Shown here piece after piece: positions 1-7,648 of a stretch of 47,064 nt of DNA. The position numbers and the translations under genes were made by a program. The notes under the pieces were generated by a model. The model did no database searches. It was given only the letters and a program-made list of their open reading frames with translations, and was not told where the DNA came from. Numbering within the stretch: the stretch's first letter is position 1; the number at the start of each line of letters is the position of its first letter. This stretch comes from CG2-30-44-17 sp964344725 (GTDB lineage: Bacteria; Patescibacteriota; Gracilibacteria; UBA1369; UBA12470): contig CAYFOI010000007.1 in assembly GCA_964344725.1 (NCBI GenBank), positions 1 to 47,064 of the forward strand, given 5' to 3'.

Positions 1-67
1 AAATTCTTCTAAGTTTTTGCCAAGTTACGCACCCGAAAATGAACGGTAGCCTTGTATTATACCATTA

Positions 68-114
68 AGTTAGCTTTTTGGCTAGGTAGCTAGTTAGCTG
101 TCTAGCTTTTTGGT
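68..114. repeat. Low-complexity AGCT/TAGC repeat tract
   Basis: The stretch is built from repeated TAGCT/TTAGC units separated by short spacers, with TAGCTTTTTGG appearing twice. A related tract (AGCTAAC units) lies at 25431-25474 in the opposite orientation. It sits upstream of the first gene. No coding potential is seen in bases 1-146 apart from this tract. Confidence 0.5.
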
Positions 115-146
115 ATGATGCTTTTGTCTTTAACAATCTTCTTATT

Positions 147-530
147 ATGACTAAAAAATCTAAGCTGTTATTTGTTCTCGAAGTTGTGTTTTTGCTTTTT
201 GTGATTTCTGGTGTTTTTGTTCAGACTGAGCTTTCGGAAGTTGTTTATGGGGTTGGGAGTTTGAATTTTAATATTTCTTGGGGGACGGGAGCGGCGAATG
301 CTTATTTGAGTACGGCAGTTATTGGGTATGTGTTTGCAATCCTTTACAATGTTTCTCTCGGAGAAAAGGCTAAGAAATGGACTTATATTCTGGCTGTTAT
401 TGGTATTTGTTCTTTTGCTTTTGAGTTCCTTAAGGTGTTTTTCTATATACCTTTCATTTTTGTTTTGAGGCCGGATCTGATTATTTTGATTATTGATGGG
501 GTGAATTTTTATAGGCTTAGGAAAAGATAA
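147..530 (+). CDS. Small hypothetical membrane protein
   Basis: A 127-residue protein I do not recognise. It has an N-terminal hydrophobic helix (about residues 7-26) and further hydrophobic segments near 55-68, 78-95 and 98-118, so it is probably a four-helix inner-membrane protein. It ends in a short basic tail (YRLRKR), consistent with a cytoplasmic C-terminus. Codon ends are T/G-rich like the next three genes, which supports it as a real gene of the same strand and replichore. It is 22 bases upstream of the M20 peptidase gene and may be co-transcribed with it. No function can be assigned. Confidence 0.6.
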   Translation: MTKKSKLLFVLEVVFLLFVISGVFVQTELSEVVYGVGSLNFNISWGTGAANAYLSTAVIGYVFAILYNVSLGEKAKKWTYILAVIGICSFAFEFLKVFFYIPFIFVLRPDLIILIIDGVNFYRLRKR

Positions 531-552
531 GTGCGTTGGTAGGTTGTGTATT

Positions 553-2148
553 ATGTGCAAGTCAAAAAAAATGACATATGCTGTGTTTTGGTGTTTCTTG
601 ACCTCTGTCATGAGACCAGAATACTCTACAGGTAGGACTGAAACAGTTCCTAGCCTTGTTGATTTAGCCAAAAGGGCTGTCGAAATTGAAAGTTTTTCGG
701 GGAATGAAGCTGCTATAGTTGATTTTTTGGCAGAGGTTGCTGAAGAGGCTGATGCTGGACTTCAGGTTATTAGAGGACCATTTGGTCTTGTTGTTATTGC
801 GGAAGGTGCTGATGGTAAAGATGCTCCTTTGTATTTGTTTGATGGACATATTGATACTGTTAATGTTAGAGATGGGGAAGAGGAGCAATGGACTGAGAGT
901 GGGCCTTTTGAGCCTAGTATTCGTCCTGATGCTGATGGGGTTGAGTGTTTATATGGGAAAGGATCTGTTGATCAGCAAGGTGGGTATTTGGCAGCGTTTA
1001 AGGCTGTTTTGGAGATGGCTCGGAGTATTCCTGCTGAGCAAAGGCGTGCATCTGTCGGTATTGCACTTATGAGGTTTGAAGAGCTTGCTGAAGGTGTTGC
1101 TCCTAAGATGGCTTGTGCTCACTTGGAGGAGCTTGGTTATGGTAGGCCTGAAGGGGTGATTATTACCGAGCCTTCGAACTCAGAGGTTATGATTGGGCAG
1201 ATGGGGCGTATGATGCTTCGTATTAAAGGTGATGATTGTAGTCCTGAAGATCTTTGTCGTGTTATAGAAGAATTGGCTAAATATGAGCGTACGTCGAGTA
1301 TTACTGGACGTAATCAGGCTTTGGTGCTTGTTGGCGGAGATCTTATGGATGAATATGGTGAAACTACTTATTCACAGGTTGCCGATAGAGCTGTTGCTAG
1401 GCTGGATGTTACAGGGATTCGTGATATCGATGGTGTGCTTCGTGGTATTGAGAGTGCTTTAGAGGCTCTTGTTGGTGGGCAAGAGTTGAATGGATTCAAT
1501 TTAGATGTTCAGAATAATATTGTAACTATCGAATTCGTTGGTCAGACTGCTCACTCTGCTTTCCCTGAAGAAGGTATTAATGCCGGTGAAGTTATGGCTA
1601 GATTTGTTCGACGAATTCTTGGAGATTATTCTGAAGCTATTTTGCTTGGTGGTCGTGTTGGCGAAGGTGAGGTTTCTGCACAGGCAATGGGCGAAGGTGT
1701 TTTGTACTATGATTATCGTAGTGATGTAGGGGAGGATCCTGAAACTGTTTTTATTCCTGAGATTCGTAGAAGGCTTGATGGTTTGGAGCTTCTAGGTCTT
1801 CTGAATATCTCTTTACACTCCCAAACTGTGGAATGGGATTCTGAGGATCGCGAGGTTGAGCAGCATTTTCCTGCTTGGGTTTCTCCTGATTCTGGACTGT
1901 TACAGGTCGTAAAGGATGCTGTGTTGGATGAATCTGAGCCAGGATTTGAAGTTCCTACTGGTTCATGGGTGTTCTGTACAAATGGTAGTAATGGATATGA
2001 TGGAGTTCCAAAAATCGGTATAGGACCTGGCAATCCTGCGCATTCACATAATCCTGATGAGAGGTGTCCTTTGGATCAGATGGATCGAGTTTCTCGTATA
2101 GATGCTGGCATTGTTTGGAGGCTTATGACAGAGGGTGGGTCTATCTAA
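553..2148 (+). CDS. M20 family metallopeptidase (ArgE/DapE/CPG2-like)
   Basis: A zinc-dependent amidohydrolase of the M20 family, expected to cleave an amide or peptide bond in a small cytoplasmic substrate. The family signature is complete: DGHIDTV supplies the first His and its Asp, YGKGSVDQQGG the bridging Asp, RFEELAEG the catalytic and ligand Glu pair, ITEPSN the next acidic ligand, and AHSHNPDE the last His. A dimerisation lid domain with GQTAHSAFPEEG lies in the middle. The start is uncertain: ATG at 553, 571 and 610 are in frame, and the family usually begins only about 20 residues before SGNE, which favours 610. The substrate cannot be read from sequence. The CoA-transferase downstream suggests a catabolic role, but that is inference. 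Confidence 0.85.
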   Translation: MCKSKKMTYAVFWCFLTSVMRPEYSTGRTETVPSLVDLAKRAVEIESFSGNEAAIVDFLAEVAEEADAGLQVIRGPFGLVVIAEGADGKDAPLYLFDGHIDTVNVRDGEEEQWTESGPFEPSIRPDADGVECLYGKGSVDQQGGYLAAFKAVLEMARSIPAEQRRASVGIALMRFEELAEGVAPKMACAHLEELGYGRPEGVIITEPSNSEVMIGQMGRMMLRIKGDDCSPEDLCRVIEELAKYERTSSITGRNQALVLVGGDLMDEYGETTYSQVADRAVARLDVTGIRDIDGVLRGIESALEALVGGQELNGFNLDVQNNIVTIEFVGQTAHSAFPEEGINAGEVMARFVRRILGDYSEAILLGGRVGEGEVSAQAMGEGVLYYDYRSDVGEDPETVFIPEIRRRLDGLELLGLLNISLHSQTVEWDSEDREVEQHFPAWVSPDSGLLQVVKDAVLDESEPGFEVPTGSWVFCTNGSNGYDGVPKIGIGPGNPAHSHNPDERCPLDQMDRVSRIDAGIVWRLMTEGGSI

Positions 2149-2269
2149 GTAGATTCGTTGACAAATCTTGACGACATCGCTTTTGCAGTAGTTTTGTCGC
2201 TTGTGCAAGCCGATTGTTGTTGACTTCGTATCCTTCTGAAGGCATAAAGGACTCCTTTAATCTTTCATT

Positions 2270-2566
2270 ATGAATTTTCTTCCTAGTCTTGGTGTTTCCC
2301 GCTTGAAAGAAGTTCTTGGCCCTCGTCAGTCTGTCGAAGAAAGTGGTGCGGCTGATTATGAAGACATGTCAGAGGGGTTGTTGCGTACTGTGTCTTTAGA
2401 AATGGTACGTAGAGCTTCTGGTGTTGTTGGAGGTGCTACTGAGCTTGGGAAATCTGTAGCTCATAAGGTGGTTGATTTGCCTTCGAGGGCTATGGGACAT
2501 CTTGCACCTCGTACTAGAGCCTTCCTATTGTCGGGTCTTGAGGGGGGATACAGAGCTTTCTTATAG
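2270..2566 (+). CDS. Small hypothetical protein upstream of the CoA-transferase
   Basis: A 98-residue ORF with no family I recognise, starting at an ATG and ending in TAG 8 bases before the ATG used for the next gene. It has no signal peptide or membrane helix. Its composition (Gly, Ser, Val, charged) and T-rich codon ends look coding. It may be a separate short protein, or the true N-terminus of the following enzyme broken by one extra base in the G6 run at 2542-2547: removing one G would join the two frames. Confidence 0.45.
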   Translation: MNFLPSLGVSRLKEVLGPRQSVEESGAADYEDMSEGLLRTVSLEMVRRASGVVGGATELGKSVAHKVVDLPSRAMGHLAPRTRAFLLSGLEGGYRAFL

Positions 2567-2573
2567 TCAGGAG

Positions 2574-4388
2574 ATGAGTCTTGAGGCTATGAAGGTGTTA
2601 CTTTCGGCGCTCAGACCTCTAGCTGATGATGAAATGTATCGGCATAGTGTTTTGCCGTTGCTTCATGAACTTGAGCATCAGGTTGTTGCTACTGAAATTG
2701 TTGCTGGAAGGTATGAGGTTGAAAGAGGCAATTGGAGAGAGTGTGTTGCTGCGAGTGGTTTTGAAGTTGTTAGTCATGAGGAAGCGGTTTCTAAGGATAG
2801 AATTTCTTCTGGATCTCGTGTTTATTCGAACGTACAGACCACTGGTCCCTATCGTACGATGCAAGCTCTTAAAAATGTTGTCAAAGGCGAGTGGGATCGT
2901 GACGAAGATGATAAGCGCAGAGGTTTGGAAGTAAGTCATATGGCTCAGCTTATGAAGGCTCCGTATGGATGTGGTGTTTGTACGGATCATGATTTTCCGG
3001 AGGAGGCTATAAAGCCTCGGCACTTTTTTGGTACAACTTTGTGTCCTGTCGGTGATAGAAATGGTCGTGGTGTTGATTTGGGTCTAAGTGATCCTTCTCG
3101 GAAGTGTATAAACATGGAAAGAGGCAAGTATGGAATCAATGTTGGAGTTGTGCAGATACCACCTCCTGTTAATGGCAAGATAAATTTTGGGCAGGATGTT
3201 GGTATCAATATGTCGCTCATCAAAGGGATTCTGAGGAGTGGTGGTACTATTATCTTTGAGGTTAATGAAGCTTTGCCTTATCTTCCTGGCAGGGAAATGG
3301 AACTTTCTGAGCTTCATGCTGATGATGTTAATGTTTGTTTTGTTGAGGGTGCTGGCCATTTGGATATGATGCCGGATTCATCTACTGCTATTAGAGAGGG
3401 GGTTGTCCCTAGTGCGCCGTCTGAAGCAGATTTGGTTGATTATGGTGATAAACGTCGTCGTAAGGCTAGTGCGGAGGTTCAGATCGCTATAAATATTGCT
3501 AATATGCTTCAGGACGGAGATGTTATTCAAATGGGTATCGGTGCTGTTCCGACTTGGGTGATGCTATATTTACGTGAACAAGAAGCTGATGTTGATGTTT
3601 GGTCGGAGGTTATTGATGATGGTGTTGCGGCTTATTTTGATGATAGGACGGAGCAGGGCCGAGCGAATATTGAGAGATTTATTAGGGAAGGCAGGAAGAT
3701 TACGGCAGGGTTTGTTATTGGTAAAGATATGCTTTTTGATCTTATGAAAAAATATCCTCAGCTTTTCTATATACCACCTACGATAGAGGTTAATGATCCT
3801 AAGATTATTGGTTTGAATGAACATTTCCATGCGATAAATGCTGCAACTAAGATTAGTATGGCTGGTCAAATAGCAGCGTTTACTATTGATGGTAAGATGC
3901 GGTCAGGTATAGGGGGGAATCATGATATGGCTGAAGGTACTGGTGAAAGTTGGCTTCAGCATTCAGAGGATAGCGAAGAGGAAAGCAGAGCAGCTTCTGT
4001 TATTGGAACTTTGTCTGTTAGAGTTGTTTATATGGATTCCTCTGCTTTTACAGATATAGATGATGCTTATGAGGTTCCAGAAGATGGTAGTAGTGACAAT
4101 TTGTATTGGAGAGATTTGTCTGCTTGGTCTGATACGGTGGCTACTGATGGGAAAGTTCCTGTTCTTGTTTCAAAAATACTACCTGGGCTTGGTAAAGATG
4201 CTGCTGCTCAGAGGATGTTTGATTGTGCGATGATTGTGACGGAATGGGGAGATACAGGTGATCTGTCTAGTATGAGTGTAGGAGAAAGGATTACCGCTAT
4301 TTCTGGTGTTGCACATCCTGTGTTTAGAGAAAAGCTTCGTGAGATTGCTCGCGCTGATGGATGGGAAGTTAATGGGGATGCTTCTTAA
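2574..4388 (+). CDS. Acetyl-CoA hydrolase/transferase family protein
   Basis: This looks like a family I CoA-transferase, which moves CoA between carboxylic acids through a glutamyl-CoA thioester, or hydrolyses acyl-CoA. The N-terminal domain region contains INFGQDVGIN...IIFEVNEALPYLPG. The C-terminal domain has DGDVIQMGIGAVP, then SEVIDDGVAAYF, whose Glu aligns with the catalytic Glu of the IHTEM motif, then NDPKIIGLNEHFHAINAA and SGIGGNHDMAEG. About 200 extra residues precede the recognisable core, including GCGVCTDHDFPEE, so the protein is longer than the usual 430-500 residues. The open frame extends back to 2472, but the first ATG is at 2574. It ends just before a strong terminator. The substrate is unknown. 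Confidence 0.75.
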   Translation: MSLEAMKVLLSALRPLADDEMYRHSVLPLLHELEHQVVATEIVAGRYEVERGNWRECVAASGFEVVSHEEAVSKDRISSGSRVYSNVQTTGPYRTMQALKNVVKGEWDRDEDDKRRGLEVSHMAQLMKAPYGCGVCTDHDFPEEAIKPRHFFGTTLCPVGDRNGRGVDLGLSDPSRKCINMERGKYGINVGVVQIPPPVNGKINFGQDVGINMSLIKGILRSGGTIIFEVNEALPYLPGREMELSELHADDVNVCFVEGAGHLDMMPDSSTAIREGVVPSAPSEADLVDYGDKRRRKASAEVQIAINIANMLQDGDVIQMGIGAVPTWVMLYLREQEADVDVWSEVIDDGVAAYFDDRTEQGRANIERFIREGRKITAGFVIGKDMLFDLMKKYPQLFYIPPTIEVNDPKIIGLNEHFHAINAATKISMAGQIAAFTIDGKMRSGIGGNHDMAEGTGESWLQHSEDSEEESRAASVIGTLSVRVVYMDSSAFTDIDDAYEVPEDGSSDNLYWRDLSAWSDTVATDGKVPVLVSKILPGLGKDAAAQRMFDCAMIVTEWGDTGDLSSMSVGERITAISGVAHPVFREKLREIARADGWEVNGDAS

Positions 4389-4399
4389 TCAGGTTTTTA

Positions 4400-4433
4400 A
4401 AAGGCCCCTCCTTTGGTGGGAGGGGCTTTTTTT
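4400..4433. terminator. Strong intrinsic terminator, likely bidirectional
   Basis: The stem GCCCCTCC (4404-4411) pairs with GGAGGGGC (4419-4426), followed by seven T on + and flanked by TTTTAAAA on the left. It closes the + strand CoA-transferase gene. Read on the - strand it lies directly after the stop of the small Cys-rich ORF at 4432-4557, so it can serve both convergent transcripts. Confidence 0.85.
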
Positions 4434-4557
4434 ATTGATCTTCGTCGTTTAAGTGGTCTCCCATATCCCTTTCAAAGTCACAATAACATTCGCATTTTGG
4501 GGAGCCGCAGTATTCACATTCTCGGCATCCCTCGCCGCATTGGCAGTAGTTGTTCAT
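4432..4557 (-). CDS. Cys-rich 41-residue peptide, metallothionein-like
   Basis: ATG at 4557 to TAA at 4434-4432 encodes 41 residues with eight cysteines at positions 5, 7, 11, 14, 17, 22, 24 and 26, in CxC and CxxC spacings. The core is YCQCGEGCRECEYCG followed by KCECYCDFERDMGDH, and the tail is acidic (LNDEDQ). The cysteine packing resembles small metal-binding peptides (metallothionein or zinc-ribbon knots), but no known family is recognised. The gene ends at the bidirectional terminator, which supports a real transcription unit. No clear ribosome binding site is seen. The opposite-strand frame is also open but reads as an unconvincing protein. Confidence 0.55.
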   Translation of the reverse strand: MNNYCQCGEGCRECEYCGSPKCECYCDFERDMGDHLNDEDQ

Positions 4558-4641
4558 GCTGTTTTTGTGAGGTGATAAAAGGCGCCTCAAATTATCTCCA
4601 TTTTTTTTGTAAAGGTCAATAGATGGAAGATGGCTTTTTGC

Positions 4642-4776
4642 TTATGTTATTTTGGGCTTCTTTTTCTTCGTCGTGGTCTTACAATTATACTTCCTAGAAA
4701 CAGGAGTGCAGCTGTCATTAGTGCTGCAGGTTCTTTTACGCATGGCCTCTTCTTCATACTCAGCGACAAACACCAC
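4642..4776 (-). CDS. Possible small basic Cys-containing protein
   Basis: GTG at 4776 follows GGGGAAGTT, a plausible ribosome binding site, and the frame runs 44 codons to TAA at 4644-4642. The product begins VFVAEYEEEAMRKRTC, carries three Cys in the middle and ends in a lysine-rich tail (KKKKPKIT). A second frame in the same bases (ATG 4757 to TAA 4647, 36 aa) encodes a single-helix peptide with EPAALMTAALLFLG followed by RPRRRKR, reminiscent of a C-terminal sorting tail. Only one is likely to be real and I cannot decide which. The rest of 4558-4839 shows no other gene. Confidence 0.3.
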   Translation of the reverse strand: MVFVAEYEEEAMRKRTCSTNDSCTPVSRKYNCKTTTKKKKPKIT

Positions 4777-4839
4777 AACTTCCCCTAGCTTGTGTAGTTA
4801 ATGACACTGTATACTCGGGCCCAAAATCAACATACAGAT

Positions 4840-5256
4840 ATGTTTAAACGAACCAAGGAATTAGTAAGAAATCTAGGTGCAGCAACCGTCTTAACTTTCG
4901 CAGCAGGATGTGGCATAACAGAAGACCACGTTGGTATCTTGCATACGCATGAGGTGGGTGTTGTAGATGTTGAAGTCTTAAACACAGGAGAAATAGTAGA
5001 CGATGTACCGAGAGATACCTTGTTAGCAACAATAGAAGATGAAGATAGACGGGATCAAGCAGAGAGTCTCATGAGATTAAGTTTTGAAATAAGAGTAAAA
5101 CTGACAGAAACAAGCACATTCGACCCTACAGACGGAGGACTCACATTAACTCAAGGAGACTGGTGCAGCATGATGACCGCCATGATGAATTATGACCAAA
5201 ACTTCTCTGGTGACCCAGAAACATGTACATCAGAAGACACGGCGGCAACTCCTTAG
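4840..5256 (+). CDS. Putative lipoprotein, unknown function
   Basis: The ATG at 4840 gives MFKRTKELVRNLGAATVLTF followed by AAGC, a basic start, hydrophobic core and lipobox-like end, so cleavage and lipidation at that Cys is expected. An earlier in-frame ATG at 4801 would add 13 polar residues before the signal and is less likely. The mature part of about 110 residues is acidic and includes a pair of late Cys (GDWCSMM and ETCTSE) that could form a disulphide. No family is recognised. Its stop overlaps by 4 bases the stop of the convergent lipoprotein gene on the other strand. Confidence 0.6.
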   Translation: MFKRTKELVRNLGAATVLTFAAGCGITEDHVGILHTHEVGVVDVEVLNTGEIVDDVPRDTLLATIEDEDRRDQAESLMRLSFEIRVKLTETSTFDPTDGGLTLTQGDWCSMMTAMMNYDQNFSGDPETCTSEDTAATP

Positions 5257-6185
5257 AAATCAAACCAAAGCATATCGACAATGGCATTGTGAACTTCGAT
5301 CAACTGATCGTAGTAATCGAAAGCAACATCGTAATCACTGCCGGTTTCTTCGGTTATAACGCCGGCTTTACCATCTTCAATAATCTTTGCGACTTCCTCT
5401 TCAAAGCTAGTTAATATACCTAGATAACTTGTTTGAAATGCATCAAATACATCAGAGTATTCGTCATCATAAAGTTGGCTAACTTCGTACTCCTCTTCAG
5501 CATGAATTTCTAAGAGCTTATCATATAACTCCTCGATTCCATCAATATTAGGATCTTCAAAATCCCAATAAGAAAGCTCATAAACAAGCTCATCAGCAGC
5601 ACGATAAATAAGAGTCATAGAAACAGAGATCTTTTCCAGTGGATTCTCAGTATCTTCGTCAAGGTCTCCCATGACGTCAATTTGATACGTTGATATCAAA
5701 TTAATAAGCTCCATTTGCGCAGCCGCTGCAATGTAATAATTATCAATCATAACAGCGTCAATCTCATAAGCCCCATCGACATCCGTTTTATGTCCCTGAT
5801 CTGAATAGAATTCTGCAGCTTCATAATAACCAGCATAAAAATTCGCAAGTGATGCAAAGAAATTGTACCCATAGCTCTCAATCTCTGATTGTCTTTCTTC
5901 ATCAGCTATTTCCCTCTCTTCAGAGGCCAAGTCGATTTGAGCCTGTTCAAGATTAGCTATAGCTGTACTGTAATAAGTGGCATAAAAATCGATGTCCTGT
6001 TCAGGATCAATCTCCTCAGGGACACTAGTAAGATAATCGTCCATAGCATAATCCAAATCATCAGTGAGTTGATTGATATAATCTATGAAGAGATTGTAAT
6101 ACTCCATCTCGTCCATTTTGAACCAAGAACAACCACTTGTAAGAAGCATTGTGCTAATAATCAGTGTGGATAGTATCTTTTTCAT
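5253..6185 (-). CDS. Putative lipoprotein, helical and acidic
   Basis: A 310-residue protein with a classic lipoprotein signal: MKKILSTLIISTMLLTSGC, cleaved before Cys19. The mature part is strongly acidic, rich in Asp, Glu and Tyr, with long predicted helices and no cysteines that I see. It is probably anchored to the outer face of the membrane. No enzymatic motif or known family is recognised. The region around residues 95-115 (EREIADEERQSEIESYG) looks coiled coil. It is convergent with the lipoprotein at 4840-5256. Confidence 0.7.
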   Translation of the reverse strand: MKKILSTLIISTMLLTSGCSWFKMDEMEYYNLFIDYINQLTDDLDYAMDDYLTSVPEEIDPEQDIDFYATYYSTAIANLEQAQIDLASEEREIADEERQSEIESYGYNFFASLANFYAGYYEAAEFYSDQGHKTDVDGAYEIDAVMIDNYYIAAAAQMELINLISTYQIDVMGDLDEDTENPLEKISVSMTLIYRAADELVYELSYWDFEDPNIDGIEELYDKLLEIHAEEEYEVSQLYDDEYSDVFDAFQTSYLGILTSFEEEVAKIIEDGKAGVITEETGSDYDVAFDYYDQLIEVHNAIVDMLWFDF

Positions 6186-6215
6186 TTTGTTTTGTTTAAA
6201 GAAATTTATTGAATT

Positions 6216-6917
6216 TTAAAATGCCCAGAAGACCTCGTTTTTTATATCGACCTCAGGCACACCTTGCTCGACAAAGAACTCTTTTACGTGATCAATCATA
6301 GACTTGTTGCCACAAATGTAAACCTGAATCCGACTAAAATCAAAATTCGCTTCAGGCAAAATCGCAGTTACACGACCAATATGACCATTCCAGGACTCAT
6401 CTTCGGGTTGGGAGAGAGTTAATTTAAAATCAAAATTCTCATACTTTGACGCTAGCTCTTCAAACTTTTCACGCCAAAAAATATCTTTTATATGTCTAAC
6501 ACCAAAAAACAAAGTCATATTACGCAAATCGCCATTCGCAAGTAACGATCCAATCATAGAATGCATAGGCGCAACACCTGTACCAGTAGCAACAAACACA
6601 AGATCTTTGTCAGAATCCTTGTCTATAACAAAATGCCCAAAAGGACCCTTCATATCCAAGGCATCTCCTTCTTTTACATTAGCTAAGAATTTGGAACCAC
6701 GTCCGTCGGGAAGAAGCTTGATAGCCAAAGATAGTTGATCGTCATTAGGTGTACTAGCAATTGAATAAGCACGGCTGGTAGATGGCTCATCCCCATCATC
6801 AATATTAATCATAACAAACTGACCAGCCTCAAAATCGATACTAGGCTCAAATGTAAATTGCTTAACATCATGAGTTAGATCTTTTATCGAAACCAGTTTT
6901 GCTTTAAGCTCTTTCAT
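6216..6917 (-). CDS. Ferredoxin/flavodoxin-NADP reductase-like FAD oxidoreductase
   Basis: A two-domain FAD/NAD(P)-dependent electron transfer protein. The FAD-binding beta-barrel contains RAYSIAS (the RxYS flavin motif) and GPFGHFVI. The nucleotide domain contains ATGTGVAPMHSM and YICGNKSM, and the chain ends in FWAF, an aromatic end as in reductases where it stacks on the flavin. No 2Fe-2S domain is attached. I set the start at ATG 6917 (MKELKAKLVSI), which begins directly in the first strand. The longer frame to 7046 would run into the divergent aroD gene. The partner could be a ferredoxin or flavodoxin, and neither is seen nearby. Confidence 0.85.
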   Translation of the reverse strand: MKELKAKLVSIKDLTHDVKQFTFEPSIDFEAGQFVMINIDDGDEPSTSRAYSIASTPNDDQLSLAIKLLPDGRGSKFLANVKEGDALDMKGPFGHFVIDKDSDKDLVFVATGTGVAPMHSMIGSLLANGDLRNMTLFFGVRHIKDIFWREKFEELASKYENFDFKLTLSQPEDESWNGHIGRVTAILPEANFDFSRIQVYICGNKSMIDHVKEFFVEQGVPEVDIKNEVFWAF

Positions 6918-6950
6918 AGCGGGCACCAGTTTAACAGAAAACACATTCCT

Positions 6951-7589
6951 ATGAAATATTGCTTGCCAATTAAGGCCAAAACTTTGAAAGAGATTGAAAA
7001 AAAAGCTTCTAGTAAAGCTGATATTATTGAAATATGGCTCGATCAACTGGAAGAAATAGATTTTGAAGGATTAAAAGCTTTAAGAAAAAAACTCAAAAAA
7101 CCATTTCTATATGTATGCAAAGGCAAGCGCGAAAAAGGCAAATTCAAAGGTACAGAAAAAGAAAGAATAGACATCCTTATAAAAGCAAATGGAGATTACA
7201 CAGATGTTGATATCAAAACCAACAAAGACCTGATCGGGAAACTTAAGCAAAAAGCCAAAAAACTCATCATCTCGTATCATAATTTCGAGAAAACACCGCA
7301 AGACCTTGGGAAAATCTACAAAAAAATGCATGCTTTCAAACCTGATATCATAAAATTCTCAACAAAAATCAATAAAAGCCGAGACATTGGCGAGCTTTTT
7401 AAGTTAATAATAAAGGCGGAGCAGGACGATCAGGCAATAATTACACTGGGAATGGGAGAAAAAGGAAAAATCACAAGAATCCTTGCCCCAAAACTGGGAA
7501 ATTACTTATACTATGCTCCGATCAAGAAAGAAGAAGCGACCGCACCAGGCCAGCTGACATATAAAGAATTGCAAGAATACTGGAAATAG
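6951..7589 (+). CDS. aroD: Type I 3-dehydroquinate dehydratase
   Basis: Converts 3-dehydroquinate to 3-dehydroshikimate in the shikimate pathway through a Schiff-base lysine. SYHNF near residue 110 carries the catalytic His, IIKFSTK near 135 the Schiff-base Lys, and LGMGEKGKITRILAPKLG and ATAPGQL are the C-terminal family signatures. At 212 residues it is slightly shorter than the usual 225-255. The early family motif E-x-R-x-D reads EIWLD (27-31), so the substrate-contacting Arg is Trp here. It diverges from the reductase gene, with 33 bases between the start codons. No other shikimate genes are in the window. Confidence 0.85.
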   Translation: MKYCLPIKAKTLKEIEKKASSKADIIEIWLDQLEEIDFEGLKALRKKLKKPFLYVCKGKREKGKFKGTEKERIDILIKANGDYTDVDIKTNKDLIGKLKQKAKKLIISYHNFEKTPQDLGKIYKKMHAFKPDIIKFSTKINKSRDIGELFKLIIKAEQDDQAIITLGMGEKGKITRILAPKLGNYLYYAPIKKEEATAPGQLTYKELQEYWK

Positions 7590-7604
7590 CTAACCTGTCC
7601 GAAG

Positions 7605-7648
7605 GACACCAACTGCTACTGACTACTCTCTACTGACTAACAACTAAA
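7605..7648. repeat. ACTGACTA-type low-complexity leader before ychF
   Basis: CTGCTACTGACTACTCTCTACTGACTAACAACTAA-type sequence runs directly up to the ychF ATG. Nearly the same tract precedes the NUDIX gene at 39909-39940. It is made of CTACTGACTA units with small changes. No gene or obvious Shine-Dalgarno sequence is seen in it. Confidence 0.5.

Noticed and set aside
2472..2573. TTG start at 2472 for the CoA-transferase
   Set aside because: It would overlap the 98-residue ORF by about 95 bases and its extra residues read as out-of-frame translation. The ATG at 2574 is preferred unless the frames are fused.
4413..4622. 69-residue + strand ORF after the CoA-transferase
   Set aside because: It begins inside the terminator and is antisense to the more convincing Cys-rich peptide.
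4688..4715. A dif recombination site
   Set aside because: ACTTCCTAGAA resembles one Xer arm, but the second arm at the correct distance does not match, so it is left only as a hint in the terminus finding.
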